NCBI GenBank assembly: GCA_035630295.1
Contig: DASQKY010000023.1
Location: 1 to 64,000 of the forward strand
Direction of reading: 5' to 3'
Length of the DNA stretch: 64,000 bases
Origin: Acidimicrobiales bacterium
Lineage (GTDB): Bacteria; Actinomycetota; Acidimicrobiia; Acidimicrobiales; Iamiaceae
Under the pieces are notes generated by a model. It saw only the letters and a list, made by a program, of their open reading frames with translations. It ran no database searches and had not been told where the DNA came from. The translations under genes were made by a program, and so were the position numbers. Shown in pieces: positions 1 to 7,616 of this stretch; the stretch's first letter is position 1; the number at the start of each line of letters is the position of its first letter.

Positions 1-38
1 TGCCCACCTCGGCGGCGCCGACACCTGGCGGCGCGGGG

Positions 39-1109
39 TCAGGCGCGCGGCTCGGCCGGGCTGCGGGTGGCGGTGATCGTCGCCGAGCCCAGGACGGTGT
101 CCCCGTCGTAGAGCACGACCGCCTGCCCGGGTGCGACCCGCCGGCGAGGGGACCGCCACTCGAGGGTCACCGCACCGTCCGGTCCCGCCTCGACGTCGGC
201 CGGCTCGGCCCGACCGTGCGCGCTGCACTGCGCGAGCAGGTCACCGTGGACCGGTCGGTCGGCCCAGCTCACCGGCCCGAGGACCTGCCGGTCGACGAGC
301 AGGTCATCGGCGGAGCCGATCGTCACGCGCGCGTAGGCGGGCTCGACCCGCAGCACGTGTCTCTTCGGGCCGCCACCGGGCAGGCCGAGGCCTCGCCGCT
401 GGCCGACGGTGACGAGCTCCACCGCCGGCACCCGTCCCACCTCGGCACCGGACCGGTCGCGCACCACCCCCGGGGTGAGGGCGGCCCTCCGACCGAGGAA
501 CGCGGCGCGGCCCTCGGCCGAGGTGATGAAGCACACGTCCTGGCTGTCGGGCTTGTGCGCGGTGCGCAGGCCGAGCTCGGCGGCCATCGCCCGCACCCTG
601 TCCTTCGTGAGCCCGCCGATCGGGAACAGGGTCCGGGCCAGGGTGGCCTGGTCGAGCATGTGCAGGACGTAGGACTGGTCCTTGGCCGCGTCGGCGCCCC
701 GGGCCACCCGGCGGCGCCCGTCGGGCCCCACGGCGACGCGGGCGTGGTGGCCGGTGGCCACCGCGTCGAAGCCGAGGCGGTCGGCCCGGGCCAGGAGGGA
801 CCCGAACTTGAGGTGCCGGTTGCAGGCCATGCACGGGTTGGGCGTGGCCCCGCGGGCGTGGGCGGCCACGTAGGGACCGACCACCGCGGCCTCGAACTCC
901 TCGGCGTAGGCGAAGGTGTGGTGGTCGATGCCCAGCGCGTCGGCCACCCGGCGGGCGTCGTCCACGTCCGAGACCGAGCAGCACCCCGAGTCCGACTCGC
1001 CCCCCCACAGCTTGAGGGTGGCCCCCACCACGTCGTGGCCGGCGGCCACCAGCCGGGCCGCGGCCACCGACGAGTCGACCCCGCCCGACAGGGCCACCAG
1101 CACCCTCAC
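39..1109 (-). CDS. mnmA: tRNA-specific 2-thiouridylase MnmA
   Basis: Cytoplasmic enzyme that adenylates U34 of the Lys, Glu and Gln tRNAs and replaces its O2 with sulfur taken from a cysteine desulfurase. Visible features are the PP-loop SGGVDSS at residues 8-14, the catalytic Cys93 in NPCMACN, the second catalytic Cys193 in DVCFIT, and the KDQSYVL segment near residue 143. At 356 residues it has the usual length. The GTG start was chosen because it overlaps the stop of the upstream desulfurase gene (GTGA), which makes the two translationally coupled. That pairing fits a dedicated sulfur donor. The 38 bases downstream, to the window edge, show nothing recognisable. Confidence 0.96.
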   Translation of the reverse strand: MRVLVALSGGVDSSVAAARLVAAGHDVVGATLKLWGGESDSGCCSVSDVDDARRVADALGIDHHTFAYAEEFEAAVVGPYVAAHARGATPNPCMACNRHLKFGSLLARADRLGFDAVATGHHARVAVGPDGRRRVARGADAAKDQSYVLHMLDQATLARTLFPIGGLTKDRVRAMAAELGLRTAHKPDSQDVCFITSAEGRAAFLGRRAALTPGVVRDRSGAEVGRVPAVELVTVGQRRGLGLPGGGPKRHVLRVEPAYARVTIGSADDLLVDRQVLGPVSWADRPVHGDLLAQCSAHGRAEPADVEAGPDGAVTLEWRSPRRRVAPGQAVVLYDGDTVLGSATITATRSPAEPRA

Positions 1110-2332
1110 CGGCTCGCCCCCGAGGCCAGCGGCGGGGCCACGCCGGCCACCCGGGCCACCGCGGCCGGCACCGCGGCCAGCGCCCGGTCGACGTCGTCGT
1201 CGGTGGTGGACCAGCCCAACGTGAGGCGCAGGGAGCCGGCGGCCGCGGCGCGGTCGACCCCCAGGCCGGCCAGCACGTGCGAGGTCTCGGTGGCCCCCGA
1301 CGAGCACGAGGCCCCGGCCGAGGCGGCCACGCCGGCCTGGTCGAGCAGGAACAGCACCTCGTCGGCGGCCACCCCCGGCAGGCACAGGTGGAGGTGGCCG
1401 GGCAGCACGTGGTCCCGCGACCCGCCGGGCGCCACCACCGTCTCCCGGGTGCCGGGGGCGAGGGGGGCCAGGGCGGCCACCAGGCCCTCGGCCAGGCGGT
1501 CGCGCTGGGCCGCCACCCGGGCCGCCAGGGCGGGGCGCTGCTCGACCACCAGGCGGGCGGCCACCCCGAAGCCGACGATGCCGGCCACGTTGGGCGTGCC
1601 GCTGCGCCGTCCCCGCTCCTGGCCCCCGCCGTGGAGGAGGGGCTCCAGGGCCACCCCGTCCCGGGCCACCAGCGCGCCCACCCCCTTGGGGCCGCCCAGC
1701 TTGTGGGCGCTCAGGGCCACCAGGCCGGCGGGGGCGGCGGCGGTGGGCAGGTCCAGCCAGGCCCCGGCCTGCACGGCGTCGGTGTGGAGCGGGGTGCCCG
1801 GGGCGAGGGCGGCGACCACGGCCGCCACCTCGTCGAGGGGCTGCACGGTGCCGACCTCGTTGTTGGCCAGCCCCACGGCCACCAGGGCCACCGCGCCCTC
1901 GGCGGCCCGGCCCAGGGCGGCGGCCAGGGCGTCGAGGTCCAGGCGGCCCCGGCCGTCGACCGGGACCACCTCCAGCGGGCGGCCGGCCAGGCGGGCCGCG
2001 GCCCGGGCCCCGTCGAGCACGGCGTGGTGGTCGACGGCCCCCACCACCAGGGCGCCGGGCCGGGTGTCGACCGCGCCCCGCAGGGCGGTGGCGTCGGCCT
2101 CGGTCCCCCCCGAGGTGAACACCACCTCGCCGGGGGCGCACCCGGCCAGGGCGGCCACCGCGTCGCGGGCGTCGTCCACCGCCCGGCGGGCGTGGCGGGC
2201 GGCGGCGTGGCCCCCCGACGGGTTGCCGGGGTGGTCGGCCAGGAACGGCAGCATGGCCTCCAGCGCCTCGGGTCGCAGCGGGGTGCTGGCCGCGTGGTCG
2301 AGGTAGGTCGCGGTCGCGGGGGCGGGGGCCAC
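1106..2332 (-). CDS. cysteine desulfurase (NifS/IscS family, class V aminotransferase)
   Basis: PLP enzyme that takes sulfur from cysteine as a protein-bound persulfide, yielding alanine. It carries the PLP lysine K211 in SAHKLGGPKG, the persulfide cysteine C343 in the ASCSSG loop, a GGTEA cofactor-binding motif at 75-79, and a histidine pair at 102-103 matching the acid-base His of IscS. At 408 residues it is full length. The GTG start lies exactly 6 bases after a TACCGT hexamer, which suggests a leaderless transcript. The gene ends in a GTGA overlap with mnmA, so tRNA thiolation is its most likely role, although it may also feed Fe-S cluster assembly. Divergent from the methyltransferase at 2408. 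Confidence 0.95.
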   Translation of the reverse strand: MAPAPATATYLDHAASTPLRPEALEAMLPFLADHPGNPSGGHAAARHARRAVDDARDAVAALAGCAPGEVVFTSGGTEADATALRGAVDTRPGALVVGAVDHHAVLDGARAAARLAGRPLEVVPVDGRGRLDLDALAAALGRAAEGAVALVAVGLANNEVGTVQPLDEVAAVVAALAPGTPLHTDAVQAGAWLDLPTAAAPAGLVALSAHKLGGPKGVGALVARDGVALEPLLHGGGQERGRRSGTPNVAGIVGFGVAARLVVEQRPALAARVAAQRDRLAEGLVAALAPLAPGTRETVVAPGGSRDHVLPGHLHLCLPGVAADEVLFLLDQAGVAASAGASCSSGATETSHVLAGLGVDRAAAAGSLRLTLGWSTTDDDVDRALAAVPAAVARVAGVAPPLASGASR

Positions 2333-2338
2333 CCGGCC

Positions 2339-2344
2339 ACGGTA
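2339..2344 (-). promoter_or_regulatory. -10-like TACCGT for the cysteine desulfurase-mnmA operon
   Basis: TACCGT fits TANNNT and ends 6 bases before the GTG at 2332. Transcription would begin at or next to the start codon. No Shine-Dalgarno sequence fits in between. Confidence 0.45.
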
Positions 2345-2407
2345 CCGGTCCCCCGCCGCCGGCCCCCGGCGTCCTCCCGGGCCGGGCCGGGGTGCGAGGC
2401 TCTGCCC

Positions 2408-3154
2408 ATGGAGGGCTACGACGCCGCCACCTACGGGGACCGCTTCGCCGACGTCTACGACGACTGGTACGCCGACGAGGAGGCCACCGCGGCCTGCGTG
2501 ACGGCGTTGGTCGCGCTGGCCGCCGAGGTCGCCGGCCCGGCGGCCCGCCTCCTGGAGCTGGGGGTGGGGACCGGGCGGCTGGCCCTGCCCCTGGCCGCCG
2601 ACGGCCTGGCCGTGACCGGCCTGGACGCCTCGGCGGCCATGCTCGACCGGCTGGCGGCCAAGCCCGGGGCCGAACGGGTCACCCGGGTGGCGGGCGACAT
2701 GGCCGGCCCCCTCCCCGACGGGCCCTTCGACGTGGTGCTGGTGGCCCGTAACACGTTCTTCAACCTGACCACCGCGGCCGCCCAGCGGGCCTGCCTGGCC
2801 GAGGTGGCCCGGGTCCTGGCCCCCGGCGGCCGGTTGGTGGTCGAGGCCTTCGTGCCCACCGAGGAGGACGGCCCCCGCTCCTCGGTCGAGGTGCGCGACA
2901 TCAGCGCCGAGCGGGTCCTGCTGTTCGTCGACCGCCACGACCCCGACACCGGCGAGGTGTGGAGCTCGTACGTCGACATCCGGCCCGAGGGGGTGGGGTT
3001 CCGGCCCTGCCACGTGCGCTACCTGGCTCCCGGGGCGCTGGACGGGCTGGCCGCCGGCGCCGGCCTGGTGCTCGACCGGCGCCACGCCGACTGGGCCGGG
3101 ACACCGTTCGACGACACCTCCCCCCACCACGTCTCGACCTACCGGCGGGCCTGA
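2408..3154 (+). CDS. SAM-dependent class I methyltransferase
   Basis: Rossmann-fold methyltransferase of unknown substrate. Motif I is LLELGVGTGRLALPLA around residue 53; the acidic residue ending strand 2 lies in GLDASAAML; a post-motif ARNTFFNL and a LAPGGRLVVEAF strand follow. At 248 residues it is a complete stand-alone domain of the Methyltransf_25/11 type. The ATG at 2408 sits 6 bases after GAGGCT, a weak member of the leaderless promoter series in this window. Divergent from the desulfurase operon. Small-molecule or lipid substrates are as likely as RNA; nothing in the neighbourhood decides. Confidence 0.85.
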   Translation: MEGYDAATYGDRFADVYDDWYADEEATAACVTALVALAAEVAGPAARLLELGVGTGRLALPLAADGLAVTGLDASAAMLDRLAAKPGAERVTRVAGDMAGPLPDGPFDVVLVARNTFFNLTTAAAQRACLAEVARVLAPGGRLVVEAFVPTEEDGPRSSVEVRDISAERVLLFVDRHDPDTGEVWSSYVDIRPEGVGFRPCHVRYLAPGALDGLAAGAGLVLDRRHADWAGTPFDDTSPHHVSTYRRA

Positions 3155-3241
3155 CCAGCGATCGGCCCGAGCGCCAGCGGTCGTCGCCGGGGGCCCGAGC
3201 ACGACCGTGGGCCGGGCCCACCCGGGGGCCAGACTGCGGGG

Positions 3242-3682
3242 GTGGGCAAGGTCCGGGTCGGCGTCACCATCGACGCCCCGCCGCCGCGGGTGTGGGACGA
3301 GGTGGAGCACATCGACGGCCACGTGGCCTGGATGGCCGACGCCGAGTCCATCCGGTTCACCTCCCGATCACGCCGGGGCGTGGGCACCACCTTCGACTGC
3401 GTCACCCGGGTCGGCCCGATCCGGCTCACCGACCGCATGGAGGTGACCGAGTGGCGCGAGGGCCGGGCCATCGGCGTGCGCCACGTGGGGGTGGTCACCG
3501 GCACCGGCCGCTTCACCCTCCGGCGGGCCCGGCGGGGCCGCACCCGCTTCACCTGGGAGGAGCGGCTGCGCTACCCGTGGTGGCTGGGGGGGCCGGTCGG
3601 GGGCGTGGCCGGCGACCGGGTCATGGCCGCCATCTGGCGCCGCAACCTGGCCACCCTCAAGGGCCTGGTGGAGGGCCGCTGA
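3242..3682 (+). CDS. SRPBCC (START-like) family protein
   Basis: A 146-residue protein that begins KVRVGVTIDAPPPRVWDEV, the typical first strand and helix of the SRPBCC/polyketide cyclase fold, which encloses a hydrophobic ligand cavity. The family includes lipid carriers, cyclases and stress proteins of unknown ligand; the sequence does not discriminate. There is no signal peptide or membrane segment. The GTG start lies 6 bases after CAGACT, again compatible with a leaderless mRNA. It lies 87 bases after the methyltransferase and could be co-transcribed with it. It converges on the rhomboid gene across 40 bases. Confidence 0.8.
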   Translation: MGKVRVGVTIDAPPPRVWDEVEHIDGHVAWMADAESIRFTSRSRRGVGTTFDCVTRVGPIRLTDRMEVTEWREGRAIGVRHVGVVTGTGRFTLRRARRGRTRFTWEERLRYPWWLGGPVGGVAGDRVMAAIWRRNLATLKGLVEGR

Positions 3683-3722
3683 GCCGATCCGGCCCCGGCG
3701 GCCGGGCCCCGTCGCCCCGCCG

Positions 3723-4601
3723 TCAGGTCGGGCCGTACTCGGCCGCCATGAGCAGGTAGGCGCCGAGGCCGCAGGCCACCCCCAGGACGGCCACCACGGC
3801 GGCGGTGGCGGCCGGGGCCTGCCGGGCCACCACCCGGCGGCCGTGGACCAGGACGGCTCCGAAGGCCAGCCCTCCGGCCAGGCCCCCGAGGTGGCCGCCC
3901 ACCGACAGGCCCGGCGACAGGAAGGTGATGGCCAGGTTGAAGCCGACGATGGGCAGCAACCCGGAGCGGACCAGGTCGATGTTGCGCTCGCGGGCCACCA
4001 GCAGGAGGGCGCCCATGAGGCCGAAGATGGCTCCCGAGGCGCCGACGGTGGGCGAGGTCGGGGAGGCCAGCACCACGCCCAGGCTGCCGGCCAGCAGGGA
4101 CGCCCCGTAGAGGGCCGAGAACCGCAGCCGCCCCAGGGCGGGCTCCAGGACCGAGCCGACCACGAACAGCGACCACATGTTGAGCCCGACGTGCAGCAGG
4201 CCGCCGTGCAGGAACCCGCCGGCGACCAGCCGCCACGGCTCCTCCGGCACGAACGACCCGAGGAGGAGGCCGTCGGCCTGGATGCCCCCGCCCCACCCCC
4301 GCACGGCCAGGAGCTGGCCGCCGGTGGTCCAGGGCGCCATGCCCCTCGTGACCAGGTCGAGGAGGAACACCGCCAGGTTCACCCCGATGAGCGCCTGGGT
4401 CACCAGGGGCCGGGTCCGGAGCGCGGCCGGGCCCCGGTAGACCTTCTGGGCCCCCCGGTTGGCGCAGTCGGGGCAGTGGAACCCGACCGCAGCCTGGTGC
4501 ATGCAGGACGGGCAGATGGGCCGGTCGCAGCGTTGGCAGACGATGCCCGCCACCCGGTCGGGGTGGCGGTAGCAGGTGCGGACGTCGGAGGGCGCGGTCA
4601 C
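3723..4601 (-). CDS. rhomboid family intramembrane serine protease with N-terminal zinc finger
   Basis: Membrane protease that cleaves transmembrane substrates. The catalytic serine S189 lies in VGASGAIFG and the catalytic His237 in GGHLGG; the conserved HxxxN (H137, N141) of helix 2 is present. Six or more hydrophobic segments span residues 70-290. The first 46 residues carry seven cysteines plus histidines (CYRHP, CQRC, CPSC, CPDC), a B-box-like zinc finger common in actinobacterial rhomboids. GTG at 4601 is the first canonical start, but the promoter hexamer TAGCGT (4612-4617) points to transcription beginning at the ATC codon immediately before it. Confidence 0.92.
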   Translation of the reverse strand: MTAPSDVRTCYRHPDRVAGIVCQRCDRPICPSCMHQAAVGFHCPDCANRGAQKVYRGPAALRTRPLVTQALIGVNLAVFLLDLVTRGMAPWTTGGQLLAVRGWGGGIQADGLLLGSFVPEEPWRLVAGGFLHGGLLHVGLNMWSLFVVGSVLEPALGRLRFSALYGASLLAGSLGVVLASPTSPTVGASGAIFGLMGALLLVARERNIDLVRSGLLPIVGFNLAITFLSPGLSVGGHLGGLAGGLAFGAVLVHGRRVVARQAPAATAAVVAVLGVACGLGAYLLMAAEYGPT

Positions 4602-4611
4602 GATGCCCGCG

Positions 4612-4617
4612 ACGCTA
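4612..4617 (-). promoter_or_regulatory. -10-like TAGCGT for the rhomboid gene
   Basis: The hexamer ends 7 bases before an ATC (4602-4604) that is in frame with, and adjacent to, the GTG at 4601. The same string TAGCGTCGCGGGC occurs before the wecA leader ORF at 37136. Confidence 0.4.
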
Positions 4618-4665
4618 CCGGCGCCCCGCCGGGAGCCGGCGGGCGGGGGGACCGCACTACCGTCG

Positions 4666-5448
4666 CTACCGGCCGACGAAGGCGGCCCGGCCCGGGCCGG
4701 CGTCGCGGAACGAGGCCACCCCGATGCGGGCGTCCTCGGTGGCGAAGGCCTGGGCGAAGAGCTCCTGCTCCAGCTCGACCCCCGAGGCCAGGCTGACGTC
4801 CAGGCCCCGGTCGATGGCCCGCTTGGCCAGGCCCTGGGCCACCACGGCCCCCCGGGCCAGCTCGGCCGCCCAGGCCAGGGCCTCGTCCTGGACGGCGTCG
4901 GCGGCGGCGACCCGGTCGACGAGGCCGATGCGCAGCGCCTCCTCGGCCTCGACGGCCCGCCCGGTCAGGATCATGTCCTTGGCCCGGGCCGGGCCCACCA
5001 GCCGGGCCAGGCGCTGGGTGCCGCCCCCGCCGGGGATGATGCCGAGCAGGATCTCGGGCTGGCCCAGGCGGGCCCGGTCCGAGGCGATGCGCAGGTCGCA
5101 GGCCAGGGCCAGCTCGCACCCGCCGCCGAGGGCCACGCCGCTGACGGCGGCGATGACCACCCGGGGGATGTCCGCCACCGCGCCCAGCGCCCGGGCGAAC
5201 TGGCCGCCGACGACTCGGGCCTCGTCGGGCCCGGCGAGCTCGGAGATGTCGGCGCCGGCGGCGAAGACCCGGTCGCCGCCGGTCACGACCACGGCGCCGG
5301 GGGGCTCGGCGGTGAGGGCCTGGGCCGCCCCCTCGAGCTGGCGGAGCAGCTCGGTGGACAGGGCGTTGACCTTGCCGTTCTCGATGCGGAGGACGGCGAC
5401 ACCGTCGTCGCGGCGCTCGACGGAGACGAGGGGCTGGTCGGAGGCCAT
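4666..5448 (-). CDS. enoyl-CoA hydratase/isomerase family protein
   Basis: Crotonase-fold enzyme that hydrates 2-enoyl-CoA in fatty-acid beta-oxidation. The oxyanion-hole segments FAAGADISEL (62-71) and GVALGGGCELA (105-114) are present. Both catalytic glutamates of true hydratases are conserved: E112 in GGGCEL and E132 in GQPEILLGIIPG. At 260 residues it is full length and cytoplasmic. The ATG lies 6 bases after TAGCGT, so the mRNA is probably leaderless. The substrate chain length cannot be read from sequence. The neighbouring genes are not beta-oxidation genes, so it appears to be a stand-alone paralogue. Confidence 0.92.
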   Translation of the reverse strand: MASDQPLVSVERRDDGVAVLRIENGKVNALSTELLRQLEGAAQALTAEPPGAVVVTGGDRVFAAGADISELAGPDEARVVGGQFARALGAVADIPRVVIAAVSGVALGGGCELALACDLRIASDRARLGQPEILLGIIPGGGGTQRLARLVGPARAKDMILTGRAVEAEEALRIGLVDRVAAADAVQDEALAWAAELARGAVVAQGLAKRAIDRGLDVSLASGVELEQELFAQAFATEDARIGVASFRDAGPGRAAFVGR

Positions 5449-5454
5449 CGGGCG

Positions 5455-5460
5455 ACGCTA
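5455..5460 (-). promoter_or_regulatory. -10-like TAGCGT for the enoyl-CoA hydratase gene
   Basis: TAGCGT ends 6 bases before the ATG at 5448. The intervening CGCCCG cannot act as a Shine-Dalgarno sequence. Confidence 0.45.
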
Positions 5461-5473
5461 GCGCCGGGCCCGT

Positions 5474-5782
5474 TCAGAGCGAGACGGCGCTCTCGGTCTC
5501 CAACCCGACGGCCTCCACGGCGGTGACGCCGGGGACCCGGTCCTTGAGGATGCGCTCCACACCGGCCTTGAGGGTGACCGTGGAGGCCGGGCAGCTCACG
5601 CAGGCACCGGTGAGCTCGACGGTGACCACGCCGGTCACGTCGTCGTAGCCCCGGAGGTGGATGTCGCCCCCGTCGGCCTGGATGGCGGGCCGGATGGCGT
5701 CGATGGTGGTGGTGAGCTTCTCCAGCACGATCTCTCGCAGTCGTCGGGGCCCGGGGGATCCGGAGCCCCGACCGGCCGCCAT
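5474..5782 (-). CDS. NifU-like C-terminal domain protein (Fe-S cluster scaffold/carrier)
   Basis: A small protein with one NifU C-terminal domain, which carries or builds Fe-S clusters on a CxxC pair. The pattern IRPAIQADGGDI (30-41) and the cluster ligands C61 and C64 in GACVSCP are diagnostic. The start is uncertain: ATG at 5782 gives 102 residues with a short Gly/Arg/Pro-rich head, whereas the conserved domain begins at LREIVLEKL about 14 residues later, so a downstream GTG is possible. It lies just upstream of the enoyl-CoA hydratase on the same strand, but the promoter before that gene argues for separate transcription. Confidence 0.88.
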   Translation of the reverse strand: MAAGRGSGSPGPRRLREIVLEKLTTTIDAIRPAIQADGGDIHLRGYDDVTGVVTVELTGACVSCPASTVTLKAGVERILKDRVPGVTAVEAVGLETESAVSL

Positions 5783-5925
5783 CCTCCCATGGGAGCAGAG
5801 GGGGGCCGAATCGGGGCGCACGGGTGGCAACGCCGGGACCGCCCCGCCCTGTTCCCCCACCCGGCCGTGTCCCCCGTCACCTCGACGTGGTGCTCCCCGA
5901 CTGTCGGTGGGCTCGGGGCCGTCCC

Positions 5926-5931
5926 TACCAT
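5926..5931 (+). promoter_or_regulatory. -10-like TACCAT for the membrane protein gene at 5939
   Basis: TACCAT ends 7 bases before the GTG at 5939. The same hexamer and spacing recur before the DUF2520 gene at 62894. Confidence 0.45.
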
Positions 5932-5938
5932 CCCCGGC

Positions 5939-7300
5939 GTGCTCCCGTCGCTGCTGGCCCATGGCACCGCCGGGCTGGCCGGCGAGGGGGTGCCCGTCGC
6001 CGTGGTCTACGCCATCGTCGTGGTGGGGGCCGCCCTGCTGGCCCTGGCCCTGCGGGCCCGGGGCGCGGCGCCGGTCGGGGGACCGGCGGTGGCGCCGCTG
6101 AGCCTGGACGGGGCCGAGTGCGGCCCGTGGCCGGGCGACGGCCTGGGCGCCCCGGCCCGGCTCGCCCTGCAGGCCCTCGGGGTGGCGGCGCTGGCCTTCG
6201 CCCTGGCCACCGGGTGGTTCGGCTCCGAGCTGTCGGGGGCCAACCCGGCCCCGCTGCTGCTGCTGGCCGTGGGGTGGTGGGCGGTGCCGGCCCTCTCGTG
6301 GCTGCTGGGCGACTGGTGGCGCCTGGTCGATCCCTACGACGCGCTGGCCGCCGTCGTCGACCGGGTGCGAGGGCGACCGGCACCGGGCCCCGAGGGCCTG
6401 GTCGGCGCCGATGCCGACGAGCCCGGCGACTGGTGGGTGCCCGCCCTGCTGCTGGCCTCCTTCGCCTGGCTGGTCACCTGCTGGCCCGACGGGTTGCGGC
6501 CCCGGGCCATGGCCGCCTGGCTGGCCGCGCTGACCGTGCTCATGCTGGCCGGGGCCGTCCTCGGGGGCCGGGCCTGGGTGCGCCGCACCTCGCCCCTGGC
6601 CGTGGTGGCGGGGACGGTGGCCGCCGCCTCGCCCCTGTCCTGGGCCGGTGGGCGGCCCCGCCTCCGCTCCCCGTTCCGGGGCCTGGCCGCCCGGGCCGGC
6701 GGCCGCCGCTCGCTGGCCGCCCTGGTGGTGGTCCTGGGGGCCACGGTGTGGGAGGCCACGGCCGGCAGCCAGTGGTGGGCCGACCTGGCCGGGCTGGGCG
6801 ACGACGCCGGGGCCGTGCTGTGGTCCACCGTGGGGCTGGCCTGGGCTGTGCTGCTGGTGGGGGCGGCCTGGGTGGGCATCGTGCGCCTGGCCGAGGTGGT
6901 GGCCGACCGCCGGGGCGGGCCGGAGCGGGTCGAGCCCCTGGCCCCGGACCTGGCCGCCGCCCTGGGGCCCCTGGCCGTGGTGGCGGCGGTGGCCCACCAG
7001 CTCGGGTCCCTCCTCGTCGACGTGCAGGACCTGGTCGTCCTGGCCCTGGATCCCTTCGCCGAGGGGTGGGACCTGTTCGACTCCTACTCGTGGCGAGCCA
7101 ACGAGCAGCTCCTGTCCCCGGCCACCCTGGGCTGGGTGCAGGTCGGCCTCCTGGCCGCCGCCCTGGGGGTGGGCCTGGTGGGGGCCTGGGATCGGGCCAT
7201 CGCCCGGCTGGGACCGGCGGTGGCCGAGGCCGGCTGGGTGCTGGCCGGGTGGACGGCGGCGGCGGGGGCGGTGGGCGTGTGGCTCCTGCTCGGCGCGTGA
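5939..7300 (+). CDS. polytopic membrane protein of unknown function
   Basis: A 453-residue protein with roughly ten hydrophobic segments spread over its full length and short charged loops. I do not recognise a catalytic motif with confidence. The start (LLAHGTAGL followed by a membrane helix) and an aromatic segment near the middle resemble in layout the poorly understood actinobacterial membrane proteins sometimes annotated fenitrothion hydrolase; this is a weak recollection, not evidence of that activity. Conserved-looking spots are LGDWWRLVDPYDAL and DLFDSYSWRANEQLL. The GTG start is fixed by the promoter hexamer 7 bases upstream. The small membrane protein at 7311 follows after 10 bases, so the two form an operon. 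Confidence 0.7.
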   Translation: MLPSLLAHGTAGLAGEGVPVAVVYAIVVVGAALLALALRARGAAPVGGPAVAPLSLDGAECGPWPGDGLGAPARLALQALGVAALAFALATGWFGSELSGANPAPLLLLAVGWWAVPALSWLLGDWWRLVDPYDALAAVVDRVRGRPAPGPEGLVGADADEPGDWWVPALLLASFAWLVTCWPDGLRPRAMAAWLAALTVLMLAGAVLGGRAWVRRTSPLAVVAGTVAAASPLSWAGGRPRLRSPFRGLAARAGGRRSLAALVVVLGATVWEATAGSQWWADLAGLGDDAGAVLWSTVGLAWAVLLVGAAWVGIVRLAEVVADRRGGPERVEPLAPDLAAALGPLAVVAAVAHQLGSLLVDVQDLVVLALDPFAEGWDLFDSYSWRANEQLLSPATLGWVQVGLLAAALGVGLVGAWDRAIARLGPAVAEAGWVLAGWTAAAGAVGVWLLLGA

Positions 7301-7310
7301 GGCCGGCCCG

Positions 7311-7487
7311 GTGAGGCTGCTCCTGGCCCACCAGGGCGGCTGGGACGAGCTCCTGCTGGTGCTGACCCCGGTGTCGCTGTTCGCCGGGCTCCTGGCCCTG
7401 GCCAACCGCCGGGCCAACGCCCAGCTCCGGGATCGGCGCCCGCCCCCCGACGACGACCCCCCCGAGTCCCCCGACGCCACCCCCTGA
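7311..7487 (+). CDS. small single-span membrane protein
   Basis: A 58-residue protein with one hydrophobic segment (about residues 12-31, ELLLVLTPVSLFAGLLALA) followed by a basic NRRANAQLRDRR stretch and a Pro/Asp-rich tail. It begins with GTG 10 bases after the stop of the large membrane protein, so it is probably co-translated and may be an accessory subunit. No family recognised. Its first residues, LLLAHQGGWDE, echo the LLAHGTAG opening of its partner. The gene ends 1 base before the first repeated hairpin. Confidence 0.6.
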   Translation: MRLLLAHQGGWDELLLVLTPVSLFAGLLALANRRANAQLRDRRPPPDDDPPESPDATP

Positions 7488-7613
7488 GGCTCCCGTTCTG
7501 AGGCGCCACAGCCCATGGCCGTGCGCGCCAGCGCCTCAGAACGGCACGACGGGAGCCCGCACCCGGTTCTGAGGCGCCACGGCCCGTGATCGTGGGCGCT
7601 GGCGCCTCAGAAC
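7488..7613. repeat. two tandem long-stem hairpins sharing the same 13-base arms
   Basis: Hairpin 1 has arms 7493-7506 and 7531-7544 (CCGTTCTGAGGCGC and its complement). Hairpin 2 has arms 7566-7579 and 7600-7613 (GTTCTGAGGCGCCA and its complement). The shared arm is GTTCTGAGGCGC(C). Hairpin 1 is enclosed by an outer inverted repeat, 7488-7495 GGCTCCCG with 7550-7557 CGGGAGCC. The element fills the gap between two convergent genes, so bidirectional termination is the simplest role. Exact repetition of the arms with different loops is also what REP-like mobile palindromes show. Confidence 0.75.
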
Positions 7614-7616
7614 GGT

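Noticed and set aside
39-2141. Very long Arg/Pro/Gly-rich open frames overlapping known genes on the other strand or frame, here and throughout the window
   Set aside because: In DNA of this GC content stop codons are rare in shadow frames; these translations have no motifs and unnatural composition.
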